DNA of 64,000 nucleotides, from the NCBI RefSeq assembly GCF_021018895.1, contig NC_079384.1:20937140-21001139 (forward strand), in the 5' to 3' direction. Below the pieces are notes generated by a model that did no database searches, was not told the origin of the DNA, and saw nothing but the letters and a program-made list of their open reading frames with translations. The position numbers and the translations under genes are program-made. This document shows positions 45,786 through 57,815 of this stretch, in pieces. Every line of letters starts with the position of its first letter. The stretch's first letter is position 1. Origin of the DNA: Seriola aureovittata (taxonomy: Eukaryota > Chordata > Actinopteri > Carangiformes > Carangidae).

Positions 45786-46874
45786 ATCTTTCAGAGCAGA
45801 CTACACGCTTACAAAAAAAGATAAATAGATAAGAAGATGTGATTGTGATGAAGATGTGAGATGTGAACTTCCACAGTCAAACGTTGCCATTTATAATTTT
45901 TGACTGGTTGCCAGTTGTCGAGAAGGCAGGTTTTATTTAAGATGCCGGAGGGCAGATGTCAGAGGAGTAATCATAGAAGAAGAGCAAAGTACAATGCTGC
46001 TGACGGTGTACTGTAAATGAGATCCTTCATCTCTAACGTGTTTTGGTTCATTTCTGTCTGCATCTGTTTGTTCATCTTAAAGAAGTGAAACTGACTCTGA
46101 GCTCTGTGTGTGCTGTAGAGAATGAGAGGGGTGACAGACAGGAAGCAGGCATTTTGGCGTGTCATAGCTTAATAACATAAGAAGACTTCGTTCCGTTTAG
46201 GTGAGTTATTTCCTGGGTCCTGGTGTTGTGCATGACAGTTCACTGTCATGACTTACTAGGACACTGAGCCATAGTTAACAAAACTTGTTTTCACTTGCGC
46301 TTCTCCTACTATAAGTCAAAATGTCAGCCATGAAAAAAGCTCTATTAAATCCTGTCAAACAAACAGTATTTTACCACTTCTACCTATGATGTAACAGCTG
46401 ACACAGATACTGTGACTTTGTCGGACCCATCATTTTCTGGTTGGGTAGCAACAAAAATCTACATTAGATTTCCTGCTTAAGCCTCTTTCTTATCTAACGT
46501 ACAAGCTTGTCCTGCACCTTAGCTTGTTGAACGAGCCACCAAACATTCCCCGGGAAAAAGTGCACTTAAGGTCAGTTTACAGGCTAGAAAGCTAATTAGC
46601 TGCTCAGCCGCGGCGCATTACACAGCATGTAAATGTCAGGTGTGGTTAGATGTTGGTGTGATCTTTTACTCTTCAAAAACACTAACAACACACTGTCTGC
46701 CCACGACATGAAAGCTACAAAGTAAGTTTGTTTACTGTGTGTCTCGTTCCCCACGGTGTAACACCGGCGCTCTGGCAGCCTGCCAGCTGATGTAAATCAC
46801 ACACAGACTGCGGCTCTGTTCGGAGCGGCCTCCTGACGTGCTGCCTACTACACACTCAGTGAGTGTGTGTGCTG
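45786..46874. other. Intergenic stretch, nothing recognised
   Basis: No supported exon or repeat. A small palindrome CACACTC/GAGTGTG lies at 46851-46867. Confidence 0.45.
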
Positions 46875-46995
46875 CAGGGGTCAGCAAGTAAGTTTGGCCT
46901 CCAGCCATTTTTTTCGAATCCATTAGATAGCGGGCCAGAACGTCATCAAAGGTGATTTAAGAAATTGATTGATAAAAAATGCAACTGGTATTTGC
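46875..46995 (+). mobile_element. hAT-like element terminus
   Basis: CAGGGGTCAGCAAGTAAGTT, TGGCCTCCAGCCATTTTTTT and GATAGCGGGCCAGAACGTCA form the left end of a hAT (Charlie-like) teleost element, from memory of CAGGGGTCGGCAACC-type ends. The opposite end is not found, so boundaries and length are unknown. Confidence 0.65.
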
Positions 46996-47994
46996 TTTGT
47001 TACTGTTCACATGTTGTGGCACCATGACCCACAGTCACAACTAAGTTTGAGTGATTTGCTGAACTGGTGTTATGTATTTCAGATCGCACGTCATATGTCT
47101 GCTTTTTCTTTGGTCTGTCAAGCAAGAAACACGGTCTTTTGAACTTCAGTCAGAACTTTCCGGAGTAAAAGCTTTCAATAGCTCGAAAATAAAGCATCGC
47201 TGCATAAAACAAACTTTCTCGCGTTTTTGTTTTGCAGGCAAAATCGTTAAAGAGGAAGCGACTCTGTGGGAAATTGTTGCTGCCATGATGGAGATCTATT
47301 TTAACACCAGGCACTGTCTGACTGACTGCACAGCCCGCGGCTTCATTCTTGAATTTTTTCTGTCCGCCATTCACTCTCAGCATAGTGTAATAAGCATCTT
47401 CAGGTGGGAGTACATTCTCTGTTTGGACATTAGAGCTAAATGTGGGACAGTAAGTCTGATATTGTAAAATAAAAAAAAAAAGAAAATTGAATTTTCAAAA
47501 TAATCTAGCAGTTCTAATATGAATGAACGCCATTTTCTTTGTTTGGAACATAATGCTAGTCCTTCTGTTGTCTTCTTTATTCTTTTTTATCCTCTTGTCT
47601 GCTGTGACTGGTGCACGACGTGTGTGGATTGACAATACGTGGCACCGAAAATCAGAGAGGCTACACCCTTTGGTGTCTCGCCCAGAACTACTCAATAAGT
47701 TTTGGCCTCACACCTGTCTGAGTTGCTGTGCTTCAGTAACTGATGTGGATGAGAAGCATCTCTGGATTGGCTGGACAGGAATGTTGTTGTGGGACTGAGT
47801 CACTGGCTGTCATTTTGCAGTCTGAAGAGATGCAATGCATTATGGGGCAGTTGAGTATGTCCGATAAACTCACAGCACATATTCACATATTCTTTCTAAT
47901 CCATGTACTATACACTCATTTGGACTTCATATTTAGGCTACGGCCACACAACCACATTCTAGTTTCATTCAGTTTTATCACTACTCACTCGAGC
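46996..47994. other. Stretch downstream of hAT-like end
   Basis: An open frame of 131 codons at 47072-47467 has no recognisable transposase motif. It may be mobile-element interior or chance. Nothing else is supported. Confidence 0.35.
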
Positions 47995-48138
47995 ACCTAA
48001 AACTGAGACTTTTTGAAACGCTGCTGATCACATTATAGTCTGAAAACGCCGTGGTTGCATTGTAGTCTGGATGTGCAAAAACTGAGACCTTTGGAAATGA
48101 TGACGTAGACACCCACAGTCACTCCCTGATTAGGTCTT
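47995..48138 (+). repeat. Dispersed repeat family R5, forward copy
   Basis: Contains CCTAAAACTGAGACTTTTTG, AAACGCTGCTGATCA, GAAAACGCCGTGGTTGCATT, GTAGTCTGGATGTGCAAAAA and CTGAGACCTTTGGAAATGAT, then GACGTAGACACCCACAGTCA. An inverted counterpart lies at 41461-41595. The copy may start nearer 47935 (GGCTACGGCCACACAACCAC). Confidence 0.7.
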
Positions 48139-48879
48139 TTCAAATGAAAACATATTAGTGAGGCCATTGAGACACCCCTCTAAAACAGATTTTAAAAATA
48201 CACACACACACACACTGACATTATTTTTGACTACAGAAAGAGAGGACCCGATTCAGCTGAAGTTTATCAAACACCATTTCCCATAAATCAAAGGTGCTAC
48301 TACAGGTGCTGTATCTATTACACCACCTCTAATATAAAGGTGTCAATTATCTTAGAATATGAATAAACCAAAGAAACTCTTTTTTTTTTTTAAGACTTCT
48401 GCTCTAGTGCATTAAAAGCGCATTCATTGAAACAGCATTCACCTGCTTATACCTAATAAAACATAATAGAATTGTGATGAGAGGGGGATCAGCTGATTAT
48501 CCAACTGCAAATGAGATCATTTTCCCGCCTGCTCACTGAGGTCAGGCACAAACACAGCAGAATAAAAACCAGCAGCAGAAACTTCACCAGTCGGCTCCTC
48601 CCAGACGTGTTTCACTCGATCAATATTTAAACACAGGCATTTTGATTGTGCTCTCCTTCCACACCTCTCTGCCAGGCAACGGCCCAATTGACCCTACTTC
48701 TGACAGCCTGCCTGTCTGAAGGCAGTGGGGAAAAAACAAAACAGCCTCACAAAAACCTCCCCTAGACCTTCCCATCACAGTCTCTTCCTCCTGGATCCAG
48801 GTTTATGGGTTCAGAAATCCCCAAAGCTTAACTAATATGACCCACATTAACATTTTCCCCATGGTGTCGTCCTCACAGA
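48139..48879. other. Intergenic stretch with a short CA run
   Basis: CA run at 48201-48216 and a T run at 48380-48391. Nothing else recognised. Confidence 0.45.
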
Positions 48880-49150
48880 GAGGTGGGTTGATAGGGTTTA
48901 ATCACCTGCTGTGTGAAGAGCGCTCCCGGGCTTCGGTGTTCAAATGCGTGAGCAGATGATAGACAGTAGGTGTAAATGGAAATACCAATGTGGAAACCGG
49001 TGCTAATGAGAGCCATATTGATCCGACATGACAAGGGCGACGTGGCAGAGCAGAGATACGCACATAATCAGTCATTCAAATCTACCACAATGAATCCCGT
49101 CCAAATTGAAGACCTCAATGCACAGTGGAACAGGGTGCATGTCTGCATGT
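48880..49150. promoter_or_regulatory. Candidate conserved non-coding block C
   Basis: A repeat-free block with balanced composition and words such as GGGTTTAATCACCTGCTGTG and CACATAATCAGTCATTCAAA. The short open frame 48976-49179 has no domain. A regulatory role is inference only. Confidence 0.25.
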
Positions 49151-49720
49151 CTAGCTCGATGAACACTGTGACTGTTTGAGTTGACAGCAAACCTCATGCA
49201 TCTCTATGCGCTCTTGAGAAAAGCTGACCTCTCCGACCCCTGATTTAATGAATCACTAAAGCGTTTTAGATAAACGAGCGATTCATTGCCCCAAAATGCA
49301 TGACCTTGATCGTCAGCAGCTGTTGTGACAATGGTGGTTTTGCTCATCTTTCTACCTGCAGTCAGTGTTTCTCTCTGCACTGGTAACGTTCCTGCCTATG
49401 ACGACGACAGTGACAACTGTGTCTATCCACGGTCAAGCCCTCTGAGCAGCCGTGAAGATATTTGTAATGATAACATGTCTGGAAAAAATGACATCAGTTC
49501 AACTGCCCATGCAGACAATATCTCTCTCATAATACTGACTGTGACACAGGCTACACAGCAGCTATTGTCTTCCTTCTTTTCTTATTTTGTCGGCCCACAC
49601 TAACACTCCAAGAGGTACAGGTCATTGAGAGCTCAGAGTGTGAGACAGTGGTTCACCACTCTCCTCCGTACCTAGGGAAACCAAAGTCTTATAGATAAGA
49701 ACTCGGTGTGATGCCTTGGA
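49151..49720. other. Intergenic stretch, nothing firm
   Basis: The open frame at 49325-49603 begins MTMVVLLIFLPAVSVSLCTG, which resembles a signal peptide, but the rest has no domain and I would not call it a gene. Confidence 0.4.
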
Positions 49721-49760
49721 ATATACGCAGATCAGCCACAACATTAAAACAAGTAATTGG
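49721..49760. mobile_element. Isolated Tc1/mariner-like terminal repeat
   Basis: ATATACGCAGATCAGCCACA then ACATTAAAAC matches the start of a widespread teleost mariner-type element (GATCAGCCACAACATTAAAACC, from memory). The remainder is unrecognisable. Confidence 0.65.
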
Positions 49761-50189
49761 TTTTAATTCTCTGTGTGTATACCCTGTTGTAGGACCACAC
49801 ATCTTCAAGAATTGCAATTCCAACAACTCTAATGTGTCTATCTATGTGCACAGCAGTGCATCCTGCAGTGATGATGTCCTGATGAGTGTGAGGGGAATTT
49901 TTCCTCTTGAAGTCTCTTTTCTTTCATTTAGTGAATAGATAAATAAGGATGCAGAGAAAAACATACATTAACTTAGAGGAAACGCTAAAGTCTAACTCCC
50001 AAATCCACTTATGGTCAGGGATGAGTGAAGCAGATGAAAGGAGAAGACACATGTAATATTAATTAGGTAAGAGTATGTCACAATCAACAGGCATCAGTGA
50101 CCAGTAAAGTCTTCACACATATAGGTTTAGACTATAGTTTAGCCTTAATGGGGAAAGGAGGAGTGTTGCAACCATGTGATGCCTAGGAA
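49761..50189. other. Intergenic interval, nothing recognised
   Basis: No supported feature. Confidence 0.45.
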
Positions 50190-50205
50190 TATATATATAT
50201 GTAAA

Positions 50206-50273
<68 letters not shown>
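50190..50273. repeat. AT microsatellite with A-run core
   Basis: A short AT run (50190-50200), then GT and twelve A (50203-50214), then about 30 TA units to 50273. The long pure TA run can extrude as a cruciform and is likely to be unstable. Confidence 0.97.
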
Positions 50274-50275
<2 letters not shown>

Positions 50276-52191
50276 CCCTGCAATTAGACACCTTCAGGGA
50301 CTGGTGTAACACTGCTCTGGTTCACTTTGTATGCTTTGTACTGCTCATCATTGTCTCCTTAGCTTCCAGTAAATACTTCTGTCTGAGACATCTGACTCTG
50401 AGCTCACACAACTGTAAACACCATGATGAGTTACTGGTATTGCAGTAATTATTATCTTGTCATATCTTCCTAAATATATTCCGAGAAACGCATTTAGTGA
50501 AAACACATTTTTTTTCTGCAAATTACCTTTTAAACAATAAAATGGAAAGAAACCATGTGGGCTGGTCACATCTGGACAGAGCATATGCAATACAGTCAGT
50601 GTACGTAGCCATATCAATCAGACCGTAGCATTTCTACCCACAGTCAGGATGTGCGTGTCTTTGACAACAATCTGTCTGGGCACAAGTAACGTTTTCAACA
50701 TATGTCATGTTTCTGTAGATGTTTCTAACCAAAGACTAAGCAATAACATCTATGTGCAAGGTGACTGTAGGAGTCTAAATGCAGTGTATTGAGGTTGGAC
50801 TAATTAGTTTAAGTGCATAATGTAAAATAACAGTAATATACTGTAATTGGTCAAATAAATCTAAGGATTATTTACAGAACTTACAGGTTGACTGTATTTA
50901 CAGTTCATACTTAGCAATGCAAAACCATGAGTTAATTGTTTATTCCTGTCAGTAAAAGGGTGTGTAGATAATTTAAAATACTTAACATTTAATTTACGTT
51001 ACATTTGTAATACAGGGAAATAGACTATGGTCATTGCTTTTTAGTTGCTGCGTTTGATGTTCCTGCAAGGTGTGGTCACCAGGAAGGATTCCTTCAGCCC
51101 TACACTGGTTAACTTATTGAATGTGTTACTCATCTCTTCTCTTCGATGCATCGATCATGAATAAATTCTTCTGCTTCAGACATCTGGGTCTCCTGAGCTA
51201 TCTTCCAGCAGCTCACAAGGTTTCCATCACAGCCAGAAAATGTCTACTGCCAGTTATGACAGTTATGAAACACGTATTCAATACATTCACTGTGTGTTTC
51301 TACCAGCAGAAATGACATTTTCCAACCATGGTGACATTTCTGAAACATGTCTTTCATTGCCAGTGACATACACTGTCTTCCAAACTTCACATCACTTTTC
51401 CACATGGCTGATATGACTACACCCAGCCTTGATGAATGTTGTGCATTTAGACCTTTAGGTATTTCCTAAACACAGTGCTGCCAACATAAAATCATAAAGC
51501 AGCTTCACATAGAAACAGAGGCACAAAAATAAATACTCTCACAATATTGAACTGCATATATTGTGAGATTCCATTTGATACAACATACTGCACCGTTTAC
51601 TATGAATTTACATAAGAAACTTTTATGTCAGCCTAATATGTGGGTAAAATGTAAAACATGCAAAGTTGTCTGATTCACAGACGACTTCCTCGATCGTAAG
51701 GTAATAACTATGTTCATGATCCATGGAGACATTAATAAATCCTGCTCCGGATTTTGTGCTCCCAAATGGTTTAAATTGAAACTGAACATATTATTAAACA
51801 ATTTATAACATGTTTGAGGAATGTAAATCCCAAAAGTATGTATGACAAAAATTAAAATGAAACTGTGAATTGTATTAAATCCATGTGGCTTTAGGCAGCT
51901 CTAATGGATGTAATAACCTATCAATATCAATATGCAGAAGAAGAAGAAGAAAAAAGAGCATATACATTGACCAATCTGGATATATAGTCACTCAACCTCA
52001 AGCAAACTTCCACCTCCCGTGTATTGCATACTTCCCCCACTGATGGATGATCCCAACTCCCCCACCCCCCTGTCCCAAGTAGACTACCTAATATCTGTCT
52101 TCTACTCAGACCCTAAGAAGGACTTTTTTGTCTTCTTTTCTCTCCCTCCCAATAACTCGCAATAAGTCAAAATATCAATTATTACAAAAGC
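50274..52191. other. Intergenic stretch, nothing recognised
   Basis: AT-rich sequence. A small GAA run lies at 51938-51950. No exon or element supported. Confidence 0.45.
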
Positions 52192-52622
52192 TTATGTTAT
52201 GTCAAGTCATGTCATGTTATATCATGTTATGTCAAGTCATGTTATGTCATGTTATATCATTTTATAAGATGTTGTTATGTTATGTTATGTTATGTTATGT
52301 TATGTTATGTTATGTTATGTCATGTTATGTTATGCCATGTTATGCTATGTTATGTCATGTCAAGTCATGTTATGTCATGTTATGTTATGTCATGTTATGT
52401 CTTGTTATATCATTTTATAAGATGTTATGTTATGCCATATTACGTTATGTCATGTAATGTTATGTCATGTTATATCATGTTATGTCATGTCAAGTCATGG
52501 TATGTCATATTATGTCGTTATGTTATGCTGTTATGTTATGTTATGTTATGTTATGTTATGTTATGTTATGTTATGTTATGTTATGTTATGTCATGTTATG
52601 CTATGTTATGTTATGTTATATC
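52192..52622. repeat. (TTATG)n pentanucleotide satellite
   Basis: About 430 bases of a 5-base unit TTATG with variants TCATG, TCAAG, CTATG and TATAT. Pure blocks lie at 52274-52320 and 52531-52590 (about 12 units). A longer phrase, GTTATATCATTTTATAAGAT, recurs 153 bases apart (52251 and 52404), so part of the array was duplicated as a block. The CYVML-repeat open frames across it are a property of the repeat, not genes. Confidence 0.97.
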
Positions 52623-53499
52623 ACCCTCAATTAATATGCAGCAATGGGTTCAGTATTTGTAGATATGTGCACTACCAAAACACAGCTGTTGCCTGCTGCT
52701 GACCTTCTGACTGTTGTTATAATAAAACAGTGAAGTAACATTAGCAATGTAATGTAATCTTAATGAGCAGTTTCCATTCAATGCAGTTTAGTTTGGATTT
52801 GTGACACTGTTTTTTCCACATTTTGAGACCTGTGGATAAATGTTAGTATTTGTGTGTTGAACATCATGGGTTATCTTTGAAAAACCTTAAACATAAAGTA
52901 AAACGTTAATAATAGTGGCCATGTCAGTCAATTCGTGATGTTTTAATTTGAGTGCAAATTACAAAATGTCAAGAGCCCAATTAATTAATTTATGCACAGC
53001 ATGAGAACAGATTTATTTATTCATGTGAATAAATTATTAATGTCACAATTTATTAGTGTACTAGTTTTTTGGGATGTTTTTTCTGCTCAGCTTCATTCAC
53101 CTGTTAATGTCAATTAACCAAAACTTATAAAGATGACTTCATAAACACAGTCTCCCTTCTAACAAAGAAAACACCACTGGGATTATTTAAATTACTGAAT
53201 TTGAATAAAGTTTAAAGGAAAATAAAAGAGTGAAATTGTATTTGTATGTTTACACAAACTTCTGTTTTAGGTTTTATAAAAAGCCATCTATAGGTGCAAC
53301 TTAGACGGATTAAAATAGAAGTTGTTTTCTATCATTTAAATCATTTTAGGCTTATTTAGTCTTAACCCTATTGTGATTTCTGAAAAGTGGATTAGACATC
53401 AAACTTGTTTTTATAGCACATGACAGCAGTTTTCTTTCCGTTCAGCTGCGTGAGTTGCACAGGATATCAAAAAATGCCTCAACAACCTGACATTATGTG
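52623..53499. other. AT-rich intergenic stretch
   Basis: Contains TTAATTAATTTA near 52980. Otherwise nothing supported. Confidence 0.45.
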
Positions 53500-53730
53500 A
53501 CGCCAAATGAAATGACAGCGGACCTGATGCGCTGTGACATCCTCAGAGAGCTGCTGTGACACCAGCTATCACAAGCACCAACACATGATTTATATCTGGG
53601 ACTTAAAGTTCACTTAGGGAGACATAAACAGCATGCAAATAAATGCCACGTAGCAATGGCATTGTCAAAACAATACGGCAAACTAAACACCCATGCCAAT
53701 AACCAATTAGGATCAATGTCCTCTGAGAAA
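53500..53730. promoter_or_regulatory. Candidate conserved non-coding block D
   Basis: Repeat-free, with GCATGCAAATAAATGCCACG (an octamer-like ATGCAAAT core, about 53632) and AACCAATTAGGATCAATG (about 53700). The octamer and homeodomain cores lie about 70 bases apart. A regulatory role is inferred. Confidence 0.3.
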
Positions 53731-54224
53731 GACGGGGAGTGATCAGGTCAGGACTGTCTACAGGGGGCTGTCTGCAGAGGGCTCGCAGCCTCTGCCGTTG
53801 TTGGGAAGTGACATTTGCGAGCAGTTAGCCGGGACTGAAGACGGACCATGAAAAATGGATACATGGTTTTTGTTTTGTGGGGGTGGGTGATGATGCTTGA
53901 CACACACTGTGTTTAACATGTCAGAGCGGCATCAATCAACAATTAGCTCAGTGGCATTCGATCAGGGGCTGTTTGTGCTGCAGGAGCCAGTTTCATCAAA
54001 GTTGTGACAAGCGAGCAGAGATTTACTAAATGAGATAATTTTTCTTGTTCTTGTTTTTTTTTATCTTTTTTCTTTTTTCTTTTTTGGACACATTTATCGA
54101 ATTAGACACAAACACAGGTCACAGTGTGTGTTCAGGGTGACTGCAGCAGACAGACATGGCCATCATTTACCTCACACTCACAATGTATTACATATAGAAC
54201 TATATTAGCACTGTTTAAAGTTAG
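53731..54224. other. Intergenic stretch with T-rich run
   Basis: T-rich tract at 54040-54083. Nothing else recognised. Confidence 0.45.
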
Positions 54225-54360
54225 TTTTATCATCTTATACCTTTGTGGGATTTGTCGTGGGAGAGATGACAGGGAATGAGGACAGAGACAAGGGGAATGA
54301 TACGCAACATGTTGCGTCACTACCTTTAACATCTTGGCACCAGGACTCCCCACAGACTGT
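54225..54360 (+). mobile_element. SINE-like repeat, family R1, copy 3
   Basis: GAGAGATGACAGGGAATGAG, then GACAAGGGGAATGATACGCA and GTTGCGTCAC, follow the purine block and B-box-side order of copy 1. More diverged, and the tRNA-like part is barely recognisable. Confidence 0.5.
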
Positions 54361-54783
54361 AAATATGTCGATCCGACACTAAAACTGTCGAAACTTCTTA
54401 AAACAAGAGCTCCACACAGCTGTTATCTCGGCTAACAGGAACACATAGCAAATGGTGAGAACTGGACATTGTACACCCAACGGGGACAATCATAGCGTCC
54501 CAGTGACACACCCTTACGTGCTTGAACATGTTTCCCGAATCACCAAGTTACCAAGGAGTCTGCATTTATAACAAGACACAGAACGCCTTCATGTGACATG
54601 GGGTCGTGTCAGGTATTTATCTATAGTCCATGTATTAGAGAAGTAGCTGGAAGTGGCGGCACAGAAGCTGAGTGATGAGCTGCTGTGGACAGGGCCATCC
54701 ACAAAAATCGGTTTTAATCACTTTAAAAAAAATGCGTATATGTGTATATTTATTTTGAATATTTCCACCTTTTTATCAGCAAT
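54361..54783. other. Intergenic interval, nothing recognised
   Basis: No supported feature. Confidence 0.45.
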
Positions 54784-55385
54784 AATGTTAGACAATACCA
54801 TGGATTTATGAATGATTTAATTTCCTGACTCGTGTCGAGCAAATAAAGCCACATTGGAAATGTCCATTCAGAGGTAAAGCTAAGCTAACAGGCTAAGTTA
54901 TGGAAATGTAGCTCAGCTAGCTTTCATCTCCAGCAGCACAAGATGTCCAAGTGTAACAGAGTGACTTTTTCATGTTTCTATTTAGATGCATCACAGGTAA
55001 AGAATCTGTCGGAAGAGTGAATGATGAATGAAAGGATGTTTTCTGTCTTCTCATCTTCACTAATTAACCATTTAATTCACAGAGCAGCTCAGAGGCTACC
55101 GGCAGCTACCGCCATCTTTTAAGGTGGAATGTTTTCTTGCATGACATCAAGGCATGATTGACGTTTAGAAATCAGACAATACACCTTAAATTTCAATATG
55201 ACAACTATGACCATGTCTCTTGTTTTTCTTTGCTCTCTTGCATGTCATACGCTTAAGTGATGATCGGATAATCGGCCGCTTAGAAATTTATATTATGCGA
55301 ACTGCAGATATTTTATTACATCACTTGGAAAAAAAAAAGTGGTGAAGTGTCGTTCTTGGGTACTCAGGCAGCACTACACCTATAG
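54784..55385 (+). repeat. Dispersed repeat family R3, copy 2
   Basis: Collinear with 17203-17820 in the same orientation. This copy keeps TGTTAGACAATACCATGGAT at its left and TCACTTGGAAAAAAAAAAGT then GGTGAAGTGTCGTTC at its right. The left boundaries of the two copies coincide within a few bases. Confidence 0.8.
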
Positions 55386-55687
55386 TTTGCACATCATAGG
55401 TAAAAGTACTTTCCACAACCCCGTGTCAAATAACCTGAACTATCTCTTCAATATCTTTGCTTTTCTGTCATATATGACAAACTGCTGGACGTTATAAATG
55501 AATATGATATGTAAAATATAATCTCATGATGAAACATCCCCTCAAGGTCCCCCCCCCTCGAGCTGGTGGGGATTCAGTGTCTGTAAGGGACATTTGAGTG
55601 AAGCAGAGGCTTCAGTATGGATTGAATGATTCTCACTTAACCACTCTGATGCCCCAAAATAGGTCAAACATCAGACAGCAGAGTAGT

Positions 55688-55695
<8 letters not shown>
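55386..55695. other. Intergenic interval with a C run
   Basis: A run of eight C at 55550-55557. Nothing else. Confidence 0.45.

Positions 55696-55749
<54 letters not shown>
55696..55749. repeat. (TG)n microsatellite, about 26 units
   Basis: Pure TG run followed by TTGTGTG. Opposed open frames across it are artefacts. Confidence 0.97.
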
Positions 55750-55751
<2 letters not shown>

Positions 55752-56877
55752 TGTGTTCTCTAGATAGACTTCCACAGAAACAGAGAACTCTCCAGTGTCT
55801 AGTCACTAAGTCTGCAACTCGTGTCGTCTGCTGAATGTTTGGATGGATGGTTCCTGGAAGAAAACATAGACACCTATAAGTGAGCATTACAGTGGCTGCT
55901 GCTGACGTGTGGCGGGAAGAGGGAGAGACACACACCAGCTCCCTGCACCACTCCTTTAAGGGCTCTTATGAAATATACTGTGTATATCCTGTTGTCATCT
56001 TCACATCTACACAACGCACTGACAGATTTATCCACCACTGACGCTATAAAATATTCACAGGGCAGAAAACAAGAGGATCAATGATTTGAAACAATTCAAT
56101 ACTGTATCAAGTAGTTTGAATATGTATAATGTGGCAAATATAACATGCTTCAACTCAGGCCTTACTGGAATGTCATTTCTCTTTAGTTAGTATTGGAAGT
56201 AACAGCTTCACTTTAGTTGTGGGTCTTTCTGATGTGGAGACCCACTGGGCTTAAAGAGCAAATTAACAGCAGCTTAAACTCTTTTGCTGGCTGACCTTCA
56301 GTCTCAGCTTGCCGCAGTGATACAGAAGTGTTACGGTCAGCACACTTTTGGGTTTTTGCACACATCCGACCACACCCGACCAGACCCAGAAACACTTGAA
56401 ACTTTGAGCTAAAGAGGGCAGTAAAATGCTGATTTTCAGTTTTCAAGTTACTCAGTTAAACACACACAAACTGGGTCATTGTTGAGGCCTGCACAAAACA
56501 AAGTAGTCTATTATCCAGATATAGAGTATATGGTATTTTTATGTCCTATAACTCATGCTAAAGAACAGAAAAGTTGGTTTGTGACAAGGCCTGTTGAGTT
56601 TAGATGCTCAGATTAGAAAATCAAACCCTTCTAAAATAGATGATGGTTTGACATTCATCAAAATATCGAGTGCATTTAAAAACCACCTCAGAATATTTTT
56701 GTCTTTCATCTGGCACTGCAAGATTAATGATTCACAGATTTAAAGTTTCATTGTCACAGTTGCAGTCTATGATGAAATTCTTGGTGTTTTTATAGATTTT
56801 TCTTACAAATGAATCTAGTCTTAGTATTCTTGGATATACTAGCCACAGAAAAAGACATGCAATGTAGAAAAAGCAAC
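55750..56877. other. Intergenic stretch, nothing recognised
   Basis: No supported feature. Confidence 0.45.
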
Positions 56878-57407
56878 TTAAAGGTCCCATATGTTATAAA
56901 GGCAGATGTCCATGTGATGTTTGATTATAGATTAGGTCTAGGTTCTATATTAACACTGTGAAAGTATCAAAGCCTCAGTCCACAGGGAAATGCACACAGC
57001 CTGTATTCAGGAACTGAGCCTTAAAAACCAGCCATCAGGACTTCTGGAACTTTGTGATGTCACAACAAAGCAGTCTCAGCTATCAAACATGCCCCAAGAC
57101 CCGCCCACCCAGAGCCAACATCCAAACTTGCAGGGTTCGGTTTCTCTGAGTGTTTTTCCTGAAATCTGCTATATGTTTATTCAATCACTCAGAAAACAGT
57201 CAGCCAAGAACAGAAGAGAGGCTCAGAGCCTCCTCTCTTCTGATTGGCTTACCGACTTGTTGTTATAGAGCCCCAGAGAGAGGCCTGACAGAGGAGATGT
57301 AAAACTACACTGAGATGGTTTTTGGTTTCTTAAAACCACAAATATATCTTCTTATGTATCAACAATTTAAAAAAAACACTGGAAAAGTGTAAAAGTTAGA
57401 CTTTTAA
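56878..57407. mobile_element. MITE with TTAA ends, family R7, copy 2
   Basis: Starts TTAAAGGTCCCATATG and ends near GTTAGACTTTTAA, where the right terminal repeat is diverged. Interior words match the 30238-31516 copy (see that entry), and this copy has no LINE inside, so it gives the uninterrupted length of about 530 bp. The short open frame at 56990-57268 is not a gene. Confidence 0.8.
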
Positions 57408-57644
57408 TGGGTCCCAAGATGTACCATCAAATGGTTCATTTCTGGTTTCTTATATCTAGGAAGTATTGCCAGACTTGAAGGAGATGAGGAAACCTAATAT
57501 CGTCCCAGTGTACACCACAGTTAAAAAAATACCTAAAGCGATGTCTTGATCTGCCATTGTCCCTGTTCTGCTGAATCAGTCACGTCCTTTCTCAGTTCTT
57601 GTACCATTTGCTGATGCTCCCTCTGCATTTACCAGGGTTTACCC
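57408..57644. other. Interval between R7 and the SINE
   Basis: Nothing recognised. Confidence 0.4.
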
Positions 57645-57815
57645 AGGGCCCTGGCGGTGCAGAAGGTTCTGGGTTCAAACCGTCGGGTTCGACTGGGCCC
57701 TTTCTGTGTGGAGTTTGCATGTTCTCCTTGTGCCTTCATGGTTTTTCTCTGGGTACTTCTGCTTCCTCCCACGGTCCAAAGACATGCCCTCATCCACAGA
57801 CGAGTGACTAAATTC
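57645..57815 (+). mobile_element. tRNA-derived SINE (V-SINE-like)
   Basis: The head carries a B box in AAGGTTCTGGGTTCAAACCG. The body carries GGGCCCTTTCTGTGTGGAGT, TTGCATGTTCTCCTTGTG, TGGTTTTTCTCTGGGTACTT, GCTTCCTCCCACGGTCCAAA and GACATGC. This order is the conserved body of a SINE lineage widespread in fish. The A box is degenerate, the tail is not recognisable, and the copy is too changed to be transcribed as a tRNA. Confidence 0.85.

Noticed and set aside
47072..47467. 131-codon forward open frame after a hAT-like end
   Set aside because: No hAT transposase motif could be seen; kept only as a note because it might be element interior.
49325..49603. Open frame with a signal-peptide-like start
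   Set aside because: Only the first 20 residues look like a leader; no domain, cysteine pattern or splice evidence follows.
52192..52622. Regular repeat array considered as CRISPR
   Set aside because: A 5-base unit without unique spacers, in a vertebrate-type genome, is a satellite.
52128..52702. Three overlapping frames encoding Cys-Tyr-Val-Met-Leu repeats
   Set aside because: They are the translation of the TTATG satellite in every frame, not genes.
57645..57700. B box considered as a tRNA gene
   Set aside because: No acceptor stem or anticodon arm can be folded, and the downstream body is that of a SINE.
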